Assembly (NCBI GenBank): GCA_027531255.1
Contig: JAPZRU010000009.1
Coordinates: 62,001-126,000, forward strand
Direction of reading: 5' to 3'
DNA: 64,000 bases
Source: Steroidobacteraceae bacterium
GTDB lineage: Bacteria > Pseudomonadota > Gammaproteobacteria > Steroidobacterales > Steroidobacteraceae
Each line of letters begins with the position of its first letter. The first letter of the stretch is position 1. The position numbers and the translations under genes are program-made. Shown piece after piece: positions 21,554 through 29,332 of this stretch. A model generated the notes under the pieces. The model had not been told where the DNA came from and ran no database searches. It saw only the letters and a program-made list of their open reading frames with translations.

Positions 21554-22369
21554 TTACGACGGCGCGGTACCCGCGGCCGCCGTCGGGTCGGGCCACCCGA
21601 GGGCCGTGACGACCGCGAGGAACTCCCCGTCGAGCGGCGCCATCAGCTCGAGTCGAGCGCCGGTTACCGGGTGGTCGAGCGCGAGCGCGGTGGCGGCCAG
21701 CAGCATCCGGTGGCAGCCGAAGCGCTCGCGGAAGAGCCGGTTGTGGGCCCCTTTCCCGTAGGTGGTGTCGCCGACGATCGGATGGCCGAGGTGCTTCAGG
21801 TGACGTCGCAGCTGGTGCCGGCGCCCCGTCAGCGGCTCCAGTTCGACGAGCGCATAGCGGCTGGTCGGATAGCGGTCCACTCGCACGGGCAGTTCCGTGC
21901 GGGCGAGGGTGCGGTAGCGCGTCAGCGCATCCTGGACGACCAGCCGCGGGGCCGCCGCGGCGCATTCGAGGTCTCCGGCGCGAGGCTCGCGGCTGCCGGG
22001 ACCGGGCGACGCCGCGGCGTCGGAGTCCGGCGGCGGCGGCTCTTCGTCGATGCGCGCGAGCGGGTGGTCGACCGTGCCCTGGTCTTCGGGCCAGCCGCGC
22101 ACCACGGCCAGGTAGCGCTTCTGCACCGCGCGCGTTTCGAAGGCCGTGCCCAGCCGGCGGTGCGTGTCGGGGTCGAGCGCGAACAGCAGCACGCCCGAAG
22201 TCCCACGATCGAGGCGGTGCGCCGGGTACACGTACTGCCCGAGCTGGCCGCGCAGCAACTGCACGGCATTCGCCGTCGCCGCCGCGTCGAGCGAGGTGCG
22301 GTGGACCAGCAGGCCGGGCGGCTTGTCGATCGCCACCAGGTGAGCGTCGCGATGGAGCAGGCGGAGCAT
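21554..22369 (-). CDS. truC: tRNA pseudouridine(65) synthase TruC
   Basis: A 271-residue RluA-family pseudouridine synthase. The N terminus (LLHRDAHLVAIDKPPGLLVH), the catalytic HRLDRGTSG with its Asp, and GRRHQLRRHLKHLGHP identify it as TruC rather than RluA/C/D; it lacks an S4 domain. TruC modifies U65 in tRNA. Between LARIDEE and the YRTLA motif is a Pro/Ala-rich insert about 20 residues longer than in E. coli TruC. The ATG at 22,367-22,369 begins the conserved region; the open frame upstream overlaps the SGNH hydrolase gene. Confidence 0.88.
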   Translation of the reverse strand: MLRLLHRDAHLVAIDKPPGLLVHRTSLDAAATANAVQLLRGQLGQYVYPAHRLDRGTSGVLLFALDPDTHRRLGTAFETRAVQKRYLAVVRGWPEDQGTVDHPLARIDEEPPPPDSDAAASPGPGSREPRAGDLECAAAAPRLVVQDALTRYRTLARTELPVRVDRYPTSRYALVELEPLTGRRHQLRRHLKHLGHPIVGDTTYGKGAHNRLFRERFGCHRMLLAATALALDHPVTGARLELMAPLDGEFLAVVTALGWPDPTAAAGTAPS

Positions 22370-22397
22370 CGGGCCATTCTGCCGCCTGCCGCGGCGC

Positions 22398-23114
22398 TCA
22401 TCCGGTTCCGATCCGCAGGTTGTCCGGCGGCTTCGGGCGTCGCGACTCGTCGGCGAGCAGCGCCGGCTTGATGGCCTTCGTCCAGGCCGCGTAGCCGGCC
22501 GCGCTGAGGTGCAGCTGGTCAGTCGCGTAGTAGTCGGGGCGCGGGCGGCCGTCCGCGCCGAGCAGCCCGGTGGCGGCGTCGATGTAGCGGCAGAGCCCCT
22601 CGGCACAGAGCGCCTTCAGCAGCGCGTTGGCCTGCCGCGCGCGTTCCCACTGCGACCACCGCAGGATCGAGGGCTTGATCGACACGACGTAGCGTCGCGC
22701 ACCCGGCTGCTGCGTCCGGATCCGCACCAGGATCAGGCGCATCGTGTCGGCGATCTGCCGCGGCGTGAAGCCCGAGGCGACGTCGTTCTCGCCGGTGTAG
22801 ATCAGCACGGCGCGCGGCGCGTATACGAGCACCAGGCGATCGAGGTAGTACTCGAGCTCGACCGCGGTCGAGCCGCCGAAGCCGCGTTCCAGCACCGGCG
22901 CTATCGGTGCGAGATCGGTCGCGATCGTGTTCCACAGCCGGATCGTCGAACTGCCTACCGCCACGACCGCGTTCCGGGGCGGCGGGTCGGTGCGGTCGGC
23001 CGATTCGTAGGCCCGCACCTGGTCCTCGAAGCGCGTGAGCGAGATGGATTGCGCGACCGCGGCGCCTGCCAGCGCGAGCAGGATCACGATGAGCGGAAGG
23101 CTGCAGGCGCGCAC
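22398..23114 (-). CDS. Secreted SGNH/GDSL hydrolase
   Basis: A 238-residue exported esterase-like protein. A signal peptide (LPLIVILLALAGAAVA) follows the GTG start at 23,112-23,114, which has an AGGAG about ten bases upstream. SGNH blocks are visible: block I AVGSSTI (nucleophile Ser), the Gly region RGFGGST, block III GENDVAS (Asn) and block V DQLHLSAAGY (Asp-His). These enzymes remove acyl groups from sugars or lipids. The stop of an acyltransferase-3 gene lies only 13 bp upstream, suggesting that the pair adds and removes or relays acetyl groups on the same periplasmic polymer. Confidence 0.85.
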   Translation of the reverse strand: MRACSLPLIVILLALAGAAVAQSISLTRFEDQVRAYESADRTDPPPRNAVVAVGSSTIRLWNTIATDLAPIAPVLERGFGGSTAVELEYYLDRLVLVYAPRAVLIYTGENDVASGFTPRQIADTMRLILVRIRTQQPGARRYVVSIKPSILRWSQWERARQANALLKALCAEGLCRYIDAATGLLGADGRPRPDYYATDQLHLSAAGYAAWTKAIKPALLADESRRPKPPDNLRIGTG

Positions 23115-23127
23115 GGGTGCCGTTCTC

Positions 23128-24174
23128 CTACGACTGTCCCAGCAGGATCCGTCGCGCGGCGCGATGCCGCTTCGCGGCGAACTCGATCGCGATCGGCCCT
23201 GCGATCCCGGCCACCAGGCCGAGCACGAAGTGCAGTTCGAGGTCGGCGACGCCCGCGCGCTCCAGCGCGATCCGCGTGCCGGCCGTGAAGAACACGTGAT
23301 GGAGGTAGATCGTGAAGGAGTAGGCACCGATCCACGCGAGCCAGCGCAGGCCGGGCATCTGGTGGAGCAGCGTCAGCGCCGCGCTCGTCGACAGGGCGAG
23401 GCCGAAGGGAGTGAACCGCTCGGCCGGCGCGCCGAAGACGTCGAGCGTCGCCAGCACGTGCAGGGTGATCAGAGCCGCGAACGCCGCCACGGCGGCGCGC
23501 TGCAGGGCCGGCTGACGGACGAATGCCCGGAAGCGGTGCGCCGCCAGGCCGGCGAGGAAGAATGGCGCGAGGTAGAGCGCGTTCTCGATGCTGAACGCAC
23601 GCGGGACGCCGGCCGGCAAGTACGGCAGACAGAGGTGTATGCCCGCGATCACGGCGAACACCGTCGCGAATCGCCGGGGCGTCGCGAGCAGCCCGCAGCG
23701 CTCGAGCGCGAGCAGCGCCGCGAAGATCACGAGCATCGCCTGCAGGAACCAGAGGTGCATGTAGGGGTAGACGAAGGCCTCCCACATCCGCTCCGGCGGC
23801 AGCCGCGCGTTGCTCGCGCCGACGGCGCTCTGCACCACCACCATCAGCGCAGTGACGACCAGCAGCGGCACCAGCAGTCGCAGCACTTTCTTGCGCGCGA
23901 ACAGCGCGGACGAGGCCGGGTCGAGCGGCCGCCACGCGTACACGAGGCCCGACAGGAACGTGAACAGGGGCATGCGCAGCGGCCGGAAGGCCTCCGCGAA
24001 GGCGCGATACCAGGACTCGTCGTCCACGCGCAGCCCGGCTGCGGGGTCGGTGCCGATCACGTGGAAGGCGACGAGCAGGAGGCAGGCGAGCCCCCGCAGG
24101 GTCTGCACGCGGTCCGATTCGGTGGCGACGGCAGGCCCGGTTGCGGCGATGACGGCCGGGAGGGTCGCGCTCAA
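23128..24174 (-). CDS. Acyltransferase 3 (OafA/YrhL-like) membrane protein
   Basis: A 348-residue integral membrane O-acyltransferase with about ten hydrophobic helices. RVQTLRGLACLLLVAFHV carries the conserved Arg and His of the family in its first helix; MPLFTFLSGLVYAWR and the C-terminal FTIYLHHVFF are also typical. These proteins pass acetyl groups across the membrane to extracellular glycans. Members such as OafB are fused to an SGNH domain; here the SGNH partner is a separate downstream gene. It begins the minus-strand block ending at tdk and the TPR gene. Confidence 0.88.
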   Translation of the reverse strand: MSATLPAVIAATGPAVATESDRVQTLRGLACLLLVAFHVIGTDPAAGLRVDDESWYRAFAEAFRPLRMPLFTFLSGLVYAWRPLDPASSALFARKKVLRLLVPLLVVTALMVVVQSAVGASNARLPPERMWEAFVYPYMHLWFLQAMLVIFAALLALERCGLLATPRRFATVFAVIAGIHLCLPYLPAGVPRAFSIENALYLAPFFLAGLAAHRFRAFVRQPALQRAAVAAFAALITLHVLATLDVFGAPAERFTPFGLALSTSAALTLLHQMPGLRWLAWIGAYSFTIYLHHVFFTAGTRIALERAGVADLELHFVLGLVAGIAGPIAIEFAAKRHRAARRILLGQS

Positions 24175-24442
24175 CGGCTGCTCCCGGCGCGAGTCGTCCC
24201 GGTCGCCCGCTGCTCGCGCGTCGCGGTCCTTCGCAACGGATCGTGTGATTGCATCGTCGCTGCTGCGCCGCCTTCACGGACGCGCCCGACGCGGCGCCGC
24301 TGCGGCGGCAGCGGCCCCGTAACCTCTGCCAGGCCGGAGTATCCGCAAGTCGGGAGCGCGGCGGACCGGCACGGCTCGATGCTCGCACTGGCTCCGTTGC
24401 GTATTGCCGCGCTGCGTCCCGGCGCGAGGGTTGCCGAGACGA

Positions 24443-24477
24443 CGAGGCCGCAGGGTCGATCGACCACTGCGGCCTCG
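24443..24477 (-). terminator. Strong hairpin, probable displaced ssrA terminator
   Basis: CGAGGCCGCAG (24,443-24,453) pairs perfectly with CTGCGGCCTCG (24,467-24,477), and the interior GGTCGATCGACC is itself palindromic. On the minus strand it would have followed the tmRNA CCA end by only a few bases before the element inserted. The bases after the stem (TCGTCT on the minus strand) form only a weak U tract, so it may terminate inefficiently or act in 3' processing. Confidence 0.5.
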
Positions 24478-24483
24478 CAGGAT

Positions 24484-24501
24484 TGGTGGAGGCGGGGGGA
24501 A
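24484..24501 (+). repeat. attL: 18-bp copy of tmRNA 3' end
   Basis: TGGTGGAGGCGGGGGGAA is identical to 32,976-32,993 in the same orientation. After it the tmRNA sequence is lost (AACGC instead of TTGAAC), so this is the target-site copy on the distal side of the element. Confidence 0.88.
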
Positions 24502-24555
24502 ACGCACTGCGCCTCACCCACCTGAGTCCTGACAAGGACTTGCGGCGCGATCAGC

Positions 24556-24607
24556 GTAGCAAGTGGTGTAGCAGCGTAGCAAGGAGGCCCCGGTTTGCTG
24601 TAGCAAG
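24556..24607 (+). repeat. Cluster of GTAGCA-type sites at the left end
   Basis: GTAGCA occurs at 24,556, 24,568, 24,576 and 24,600, always on the plus strand; three copies continue to GTAGCAAG. Spacings are 12, 8 and 24 bp. The same motif recurs at 30,629-30,652 and at the integrase end. Arm-type binding sites for the integrase or its accessory factor are the natural reading. Confidence 0.65.
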
Positions 24608-24618
24608 CTCGCGCCTCT

Positions 24619-24735
24619 TCAGCCGCTCACGAACCCCTCACGCTGCGACCAGAACCACTCCCGCGAGCCAGCCTTCAGGTACACCGAGACGCGCGTGAGT
24701 TCGACCATGAAGCTCTCACCGATCTGGATCAGCAT
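24619..24735 (-). CDS. 38-residue ORF of unknown function
   Basis: ATG at 24,733-24,735 follows an AAGGAG ribosome site at ideal distance. The product starts MLIQIGESFMVELTRVSVY and ends SQREGFVSG, with no membrane segment. It is the last gene of the leftward array and reads toward the left attachment repeat. It resembles small phage or satellite accessory proteins in size only. The main support is the ribosome site and position. Confidence 0.45.
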   Translation of the reverse strand: MLIQIGESFMVELTRVSVYLKAGSREWFWSQREGFVSG

Positions 24736-24850
24736 CAGCCTTCTCCTTGTGGCCGCGCCCCTCGCGGCGAGCGGGAAGTTAACCCGCAGGCACCGCAGGC
24801 GAACCCAAGCGTTCCCTAGGCGTAACCAGAATCAGGGGTGCCCTTAATCG

Positions 24851-25099
24851 TTACTCCTGCGGAACCAAGCCCCGCTCGCCCTCGGCCACGATCTCCAAGG
24901 CCCTGCGATCTGCGCCGCTTCTTAGCATCTCCACAGTCGCCTGCACGCGGCAGAGCGCGTGGGTCTCCGCGTCAGCAGCGTCCCGCTCCTCGGGCAGGTA
25001 CTCGGCTTCGATGAAGGCCCGCAGGGCCGCTTCCAGAGCCTCGTAGCGGGCGAGCTTCTCGGGGATGGTCTCTGCCACCCCGGCACAGTTGGTGGTCAC
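24851..25099 (-). CDS. 82-residue acidic protein, unknown
   Basis: GTG start at 25,097-25,099 behind TAGGAG. The product is acidic and helical (KLARYEALEAALRAFIEAEY, then DAADAETHALCRVQATVEML), suggesting a small helical bundle or coiled coil. I recognise no family. It follows the 103-residue gene by 18 bp in the same array and is probably cotranscribed. Confidence 0.55.
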   Translation of the reverse strand: MTTNCAGVAETIPEKLARYEALEAALRAFIEAEYLPEERDAADAETHALCRVQATVEMLRSGADRRALEIVAEGERGLVPQE

Positions 25100-25117
25100 T
25101 GAAGGTCTCCTAGGGGA

Positions 25118-25429
25118 TCAGAACGCAGCCGCGACGGTGGCACTGCCACCGCTGACCGCGACGACCTGAGCGAACAGGAAGGGCACGCGAGGCAGGACCA
25201 CAACGCCGCTCGCGGTGATGTCGGCACCCATCTGCTGCCAAGGAAGGTTGCGATGCAGGCGACCGAAGAGGCGGACAGTTCCGGTGCCGGTCAGCGTTAC
25301 CTGAGTTACGAGTTCATCCTTGCCGCCACTGTCGGGCCGGTTCTCGTCGCGGATTAGCGTGCCCTCGGTGCTGTTCGTCGGGGCCGCCGTGGGCGCGGAG
25401 GCGGCGTTGATCAGGATGGTTGAGTTCAT
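25118..25429 (-). CDS. 103-residue beta-rich protein, phage-structural-like
   Basis: The ATG at 25,427-25,429 begins MNSTILINAASAPTAAPTNS. The rest is dominated by alternating beta-prone segments: TQVTLTGTGTVRLFGRL, WQQMGADITASGVVVL and the final VSGGSATVAAAF. This composition and repeat-like GTGTV pattern resemble small virion decoration or head-completion proteins of tailed phages, but I cannot name a family and no other structural gene is present. It lies between the tiny membrane ORF and the 82-residue gene. Confidence 0.5.
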   Translation of the reverse strand: MNSTILINAASAPTAAPTNSTEGTLIRDENRPDSGGKDELVTQVTLTGTGTVRLFGRLHRNLPWQQMGADITASGVVVLPRVPFLFAQVVAVSGGSATVAAAF

Positions 25430-25522
25430 GGGGTTCCAGTAGGTAGCCGCGGGCCACCTCGCGCGCACCAGCGGGGAGCCGATGACGGACGCGAGGGGAA
25501 CCGCGGTGTGTGGTGGGTTGGG

Positions 25523-25603
25523 TTAGCGACGGTCTCTGAACAGGACCGTCAACGTTGCGAGGCCGACAACGACCAGCGCGCAGCCGGTGAGGGCCACGGT
25601 CAC
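25523..25603 (-). CDS. 26-residue membrane peptide ORF
   Basis: GTG at 25,601-25,603 overlaps the TGA stop of the coiled-coil gene (GTGA), a typical coupling junction. The product is a single hydrophobic helix, LTGCALVVVGLATLTVLF, ending FRDRR. Its small size makes it uncertain, but the coupling and clean membrane topology with positive residues at one end argue for a real peptide. It could be a pinholin-, toxin- or regulatory-type small protein. Confidence 0.4.
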   Translation of the reverse strand: MTVALTGCALVVVGLATLTVLFRDRR

Positions 25604-26373
25604 TTGATCCGCAGCTTGCCGGTCAGGAAGCCTTCCTCGTCCCCATCGGTCGGCTTGCCCTTCGCGGCGGACGACTTGCCCTTCGGGGTCGAGGCAGTGC
25701 GAGCCTTGCGGCGTGCGAAGCGTTCCGCGTCGAGTCGGCGGCGCTCTTCGATGAGCCGCTCCGCGAGGTCGCGGGCTTCCAGTTCCTCGATGGCCCTGTT
25801 CAGCACCTCGATGCGTCGGGGGTCTCCGCCAGTCCAGGCGAAGACGGTCTCCTGATGGCGCCGCTCGGCCTCTGCGAATTCAGCCCGCTCCGCGCGGACC
25901 TCTTCGACCATCTTGGAAACGACCTCGTTGACGACCAGCCGCTGCTTGATCAGTGCGGCCGTGCGTTCCTTGGCCTCGCGGTTCGCCCCGGTGTGGATGT
26001 GACGCGGCTCGCCCGTGTAGACGTCGTACCGGACTGCGTCGAGGTCACGCTGAACGCGAGCCAGTTCCTGCTCCAGCGTGGCACGCACGGCGGCGTAGTT
26101 CTGTCTCCCATCATCCAAGCTCGCCAGTCGCGAGGCTTCGGCGTAGACCTCCTCTTCGGTCAGCAGGGCGTCTTCCGTGGAGGTCACGCGCACCTGCACG
26201 GGTGGCGTGCCGTTGCCGTCGCCTTCCTGCTTCCCCTGAACGATGTTCGGCTGCGCGGACTGGCGGTTGTGAAGGGTCGTCATGGCCGCCGCGAGGGCGA
26301 GGTCAGCGTCGGTCGGCTCGTCGGGGGCGGAGTCGAGGGCGGGGGCGAGGGTCTTCGGGTCGAAGTTGCTCAT
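25600..26373 (-). CDS. 257-residue coiled-coil protein
   Basis: A charged, soluble protein with no recognised family. Residues 1-60 are low-complexity acidic and polar; about 70-130 and 140-225 are long helical stretches (YAAVRATLEQELARVQRDL, IEELEARDLAERLIEERRR). The C terminus is Lys-rich (TASTPKGKSSAAKGKP), which could bind nucleic acid. ATG start with an AAGGAAG site. It is the gene after the SF2-like protein, separated by 188 bp containing a hairpin. A scaffold or DNA-associated role is a guess. Confidence 0.6.
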   Translation of the reverse strand: MSNFDPKTLAPALDSAPDEPTDADLALAAAMTTLHNRQSAQPNIVQGKQEGDGNGTPPVQVRVTSTEDALLTEEEVYAEASRLASLDDGRQNYAAVRATLEQELARVQRDLDAVRYDVYTGEPRHIHTGANREAKERTAALIKQRLVVNEVVSKMVEEVRAERAEFAEAERRHQETVFAWTGGDPRRIEVLNRAIEELEARDLAERLIEERRRLDAERFARRKARTASTPKGKSSAAKGKPTDGDEEGFLTGKLRIK

Positions 26374-26519
26374 GGGGTCATCTTCCTTGTGGGTCGTTGT
26401 GGTTGGCGGGAACAGCCGTGCGCGAACAGGAGAGCGCCCCGCCGCGGCACGGCAGGGAAACGGAGGGGACGCTTTGGGGACACCGCGGGTAGCGGCGGGG
26501 ATCGGAGTTAATGGCCACC

Positions 26520-26546
26520 CTCCAGAAGGGATCGTCCTTCTTGGAG
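26520..26546. terminator. Bulged hairpin between helicase-like and coiled-coil genes
   Basis: CTCCAGAAGG pairs with CCTTCTTGGAG except for one bulged T, with a GATCGT loop. It lies 16 bp past the stop of the helicase-like gene. There is no U tract on either side, so partial termination or mRNA stabilisation is more likely than full termination. Confidence 0.35.
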
Positions 26547-26561
26547 ACTGGCCGTTAACCG

Positions 26562-28604
26562 TCAGGCGAAGGGGTTGCGGATGAAGCTTCGACGCGAGGT
26601 GTCGTAGCCCCAGCCCTCGGCGTGGCTCGCGGCTCCCTTCAGGGCGCGCGAGTAGGTCATGCGGTGCAGCGAGGTCAGCCCCGCGAGCGCCTTCAGGGTC
26701 TTCGCAGAGACGTAGCCGTCCCGCTCGGAGACCTTGTCGAGCGCCGCGAGGATCGCTCGCTCATGCTCCGAGATCAGCCGCGCAGGCTTGGCGTGCTTCG
26801 CCTTCCACGGCTGGACGCTGACCCCGGGCATGGCGCTCTGCCACCACTCCGCGGGGAAGTCGTCGCTGCACACCAAAGCAAGGTGCATGGGCTTCGCAGC
26901 CCCATCCACAGTGTTGCGGCAGGAGCCTCGACCCGCGGCCTGCACGATGTTGTGGAAGACTTCGCTCTTCTCGACACGCTCGACTTCCTCCGGGTCGGCA
27001 GCTTCGGTGGCCGTGAGGTCACCTCGCTGGCCTGCGATGGCGGACGACAGGTCGAGTGCAGAGCGGCGAAGGACACCCGCAAGCAGCACGCGGGTGCAGT
27101 GGGCGAAGGTGTTGACACCGATGTGCTGCCCCCAAGTGATGAAGGACAGCCGCGCGAGGTCCACGCCTGCGTCGGTGAGAGCGTCCTTGATCGCATCGAC
27201 ATACGAGAAGACCTTCCGGCCGCGTCGCTGGTCCTTGAAGGTCACGATGAGCCCGGCTTCGGTGACAGGCCACGCCTTCACCTCCGCGACGATCTCCCGC
27301 ACCACTGCGGAGTTCCGACGACTCAAGGCCGACTCAAGGGCAGCCTTGCCAGCACCGGCCTTCAGGTGTCGCACGGTGACCGCAGAGAAGGTCTTCACCG
27401 CACAGTCCACCGCGGTCACCCTCAGGTCCGCATCGTGCTTCCCCGTCAGGAGCCGGATGTTATGGCTTGCGTCGAGGACGATGAGCCGCGTGAGCGACGG
27501 CGGGATCAGGGTGTCGAAGCGAATGACACCCACCTTCCGTCCCGCCTCGCGGTACGGCAGCACTCTGACGGGACGCTGAACGTGATCTAGGAAGGTCGCG
27601 AGTAGGTCGTGGGCACCTCGCTCCATGTCACCCGCACCGCGACGCAGGAGGGCGGCAGCCAGGGCCGTCGAGTACCGAAGTTCCTCACCGTCTGCGAGTG
27701 CAGGGAAGGTGACGGCCTCGACCACCTCGCCGCGAAGCTCGCGGTTGAAGTGGTCCCGCAGAACGGAGAGTCGCGACGCGAAGAAGGCGTGAGCTTCACG
27801 GGCCTCCGACTGGTCGCCTTCGGTGTCACTGAGGGCGACCCCAAGGACCGCGTTGGCCCCTTCGACCTTCGCGAGGTCGAGGTGGTGACCGCGGGACTTG
27901 ATCAGCGATTCATCCCATACGACCAGACTGCGGGGCTGGCCGCGGTAGGTGTTCACCTCGGTGATGCTGGCCTCGCCCTTCAGCATCTTCGCGTGCGTCG
28001 CAAGCAGCACCGGGAAGGTGTCGGTCTCGGTGACCTCGACGGAGGGGACCAGCCCAGCGGCCTTCACCTCGGCGGCGCTCTTGCGGTGGAAGACTCCGAC
28101 GAAGCTCTCGGGAACGCCCGTGGAAAGGATGTCCTTGTAGAGGCTGGTGAGTTGCTCGGTGCGCTCCATGCACACCAGCAGCGTCAGCGGCGGCAACCCC
28201 TTCAGGGAACGCTCGTACTGCGCTCTCACGAAGGCGACGACCGACTCCGACTTACCGACGCCCACCGCGAGGGGCCACGCGGTGCGGCCCTCGGTCAGCC
28301 CCAGCCCGGTCAGGACGTACGCCTGCTGAAGCTCCCTTAGGGCGTGGGCGTGCCTGTCGGACCACTGCTGTTGGTGGGCGACGGCCCGCTCGCGCTGGAT
28401 GTCGAAGGCCCGGAGGGCGTCGGGGTGATGGCCGAAGGTGAACCTGAAGGCGTGGGGAGCCTGCGCGGTAGTCACAGGGGTTCCGTATAGAGAGAGATCC
28501 GCACCCGAAGATTCAGTGACTATCCGTTGCACGGGGGCCACACCTTCGGGGACTACAGGGCAGACCTCGGGCAGGAGGTCTTCAATCGACAGGACAGCGG
28601 ACAC
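26562..28604 (-). CDS. Divergent SF2-helicase-like ATPase, 680 residues
   Basis: The largest gene of the element. Helicase-like motifs appear in order: motif I AVGVGKSES (Lys near residue 118), a DEAD-box-like motif II VVWDESLI (DES instead of DEAD/DEAH), LIVLDASHN at mid-protein, and a motif VI-like QAAGRGSCR near 560. The last 75 residues (ISEHERAILAALDKVS, then YVSAKTLKALAG) look like a winged-helix DNA-binding domain. The start is the GTG at 28,602-28,604 with an AAGGAG five bases away; an ATG seven codons upstream lacks a ribosome site. Replication of the element is a plausible role; a defence nuclease-helicase cannot be excluded. Confidence 0.7.
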   Translation of the reverse strand: MSAVLSIEDLLPEVCPVVPEGVAPVQRIVTESSGADLSLYGTPVTTAQAPHAFRFTFGHHPDALRAFDIQRERAVAHQQQWSDRHAHALRELQQAYVLTGLGLTEGRTAWPLAVGVGKSESVVAFVRAQYERSLKGLPPLTLLVCMERTEQLTSLYKDILSTGVPESFVGVFHRKSAAEVKAAGLVPSVEVTETDTFPVLLATHAKMLKGEASITEVNTYRGQPRSLVVWDESLIKSRGHHLDLAKVEGANAVLGVALSDTEGDQSEAREAHAFFASRLSVLRDHFNRELRGEVVEAVTFPALADGEELRYSTALAAALLRRGAGDMERGAHDLLATFLDHVQRPVRVLPYREAGRKVGVIRFDTLIPPSLTRLIVLDASHNIRLLTGKHDADLRVTAVDCAVKTFSAVTVRHLKAGAGKAALESALSRRNSAVVREIVAEVKAWPVTEAGLIVTFKDQRRGRKVFSYVDAIKDALTDAGVDLARLSFITWGQHIGVNTFAHCTRVLLAGVLRRSALDLSSAIAGQRGDLTATEAADPEEVERVEKSEVFHNIVQAAGRGSCRNTVDGAAKPMHLALVCSDDFPAEWWQSAMPGVSVQPWKAKHAKPARLISEHERAILAALDKVSERDGYVSAKTLKALAGLTSLHRMTYSRALKGAASHAEGWGYDTSRRSFIRNPFA

Positions 28605-29332
28605 GGGGACTCCTTCGGGTGCCATTCAGGGCACCGCGGGTTGGCGGGGGTGGGGGAAGGTCTCGGCGGGTGGTCGTAGGTGAACGGGGCAGAGCCGGGG
28701 ATCAGCCGGGTGCCCCGCTCGACACTCCCGCCAAGGAGTGATCAGCAGGCTCGCCAGAACGTAGCGGGCTACAAAAAGGGGACGACGACCCAACCGGAGG
28801 TACCCGGTCGGATCGTCAGTCGGCCGCTCTAGAGGAGCGGCTCACGAAGTCAGGAAGGACCACGCCACAAGCGTTCGCCCCGCAGGCCGGGAGGGGCCTG
28901 AGGGGGTGTGTAGGGGGTTACCAAGAACTCGTTCGATCAACGGGGTGTCCAGAGGATCGGACGCTTTTCCTTGAAGTTCCAATCACTTGCGCGAAGGATG
29001 CGAGCCAGGCGGGCCCGCTCGGGATTGCAGCCACCGCAAGATCAGGGCGAGCGGGTCTTGGCTTTGCCAAGAACTGGCCCGAACGCCGATCCCCAACTTC
29101 GCGCCGACTCGACTGCTCTCTTTCTACGAGAACGCCCCTCAACACGATCTGTCGCGAACGTGCTGCGATCTTGCTCAGGGGACTTAAGGCGTGCCGCGGG
29201 GGTACCGTCAGCGGCCGTGGGTCACGGGCCACCGGCCCCACTTCCCCACGGTTAGAGGGGTCGGGTTCGGGTTTCTGTATACGATAGGCCGCCCTATCAA
29301 CTCTTCCCCACCGGGACGCCTTCAGCCGCCCT
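28605..29332. other. 728-bp non-coding, structured region
   Basis: I see no credible gene on either strand: the open frames lack ribosome sites and have non-protein-like composition. From 28,722 to 28,845 there are several hairpins in a row: CACTCC/GGAGTG, GTAGC/GCTAC, ACCGG/CCGGT and GCCGCTC/GAGCGGC. The part beyond about 29,050 is visibly richer in A and T than the surrounding DNA. A palindrome with a TATAC sequence lies at 29,276-29,298. The region sits directly upstream of the helicase-like gene, so a replication origin or a long regulated leader are candidates. Confidence 0.5.
29283..29298. promoter_or_regulatory. Palindromic operator candidate
   Basis: GATAGGCCGCCCTATC is a perfect inverted repeat (GATAGG, 4-nt spacer CCGC, CCTATC) and overlaps a TATAC sequence, the only promoter-like A+T cluster near it. 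It could control transcription into the helicase-like gene or the 728-bp leader. Confidence 0.4.

Larger units (their letters stand above)
24175..24618. other. Intergenic region: chromosome/element junction
   Basis: No gene is seen in these 444 bases. In order they hold the upstream region of the acyltransferase gene, a very strong hairpin (24,443-24,477), the left copy of the tmRNA 3'-end repeat (24,484-24,501) and four GTAGCA-type motifs (24,556-24,607). Everything from the repeat rightward belongs to the integrated element. Confidence 0.7.

Noticed and set aside
24556-24607. Short repeats as a CRISPR array
   Set aside because: The repeats are 6-8 bp with spacings of 8-24 bp, far too short, and no cas genes are present.
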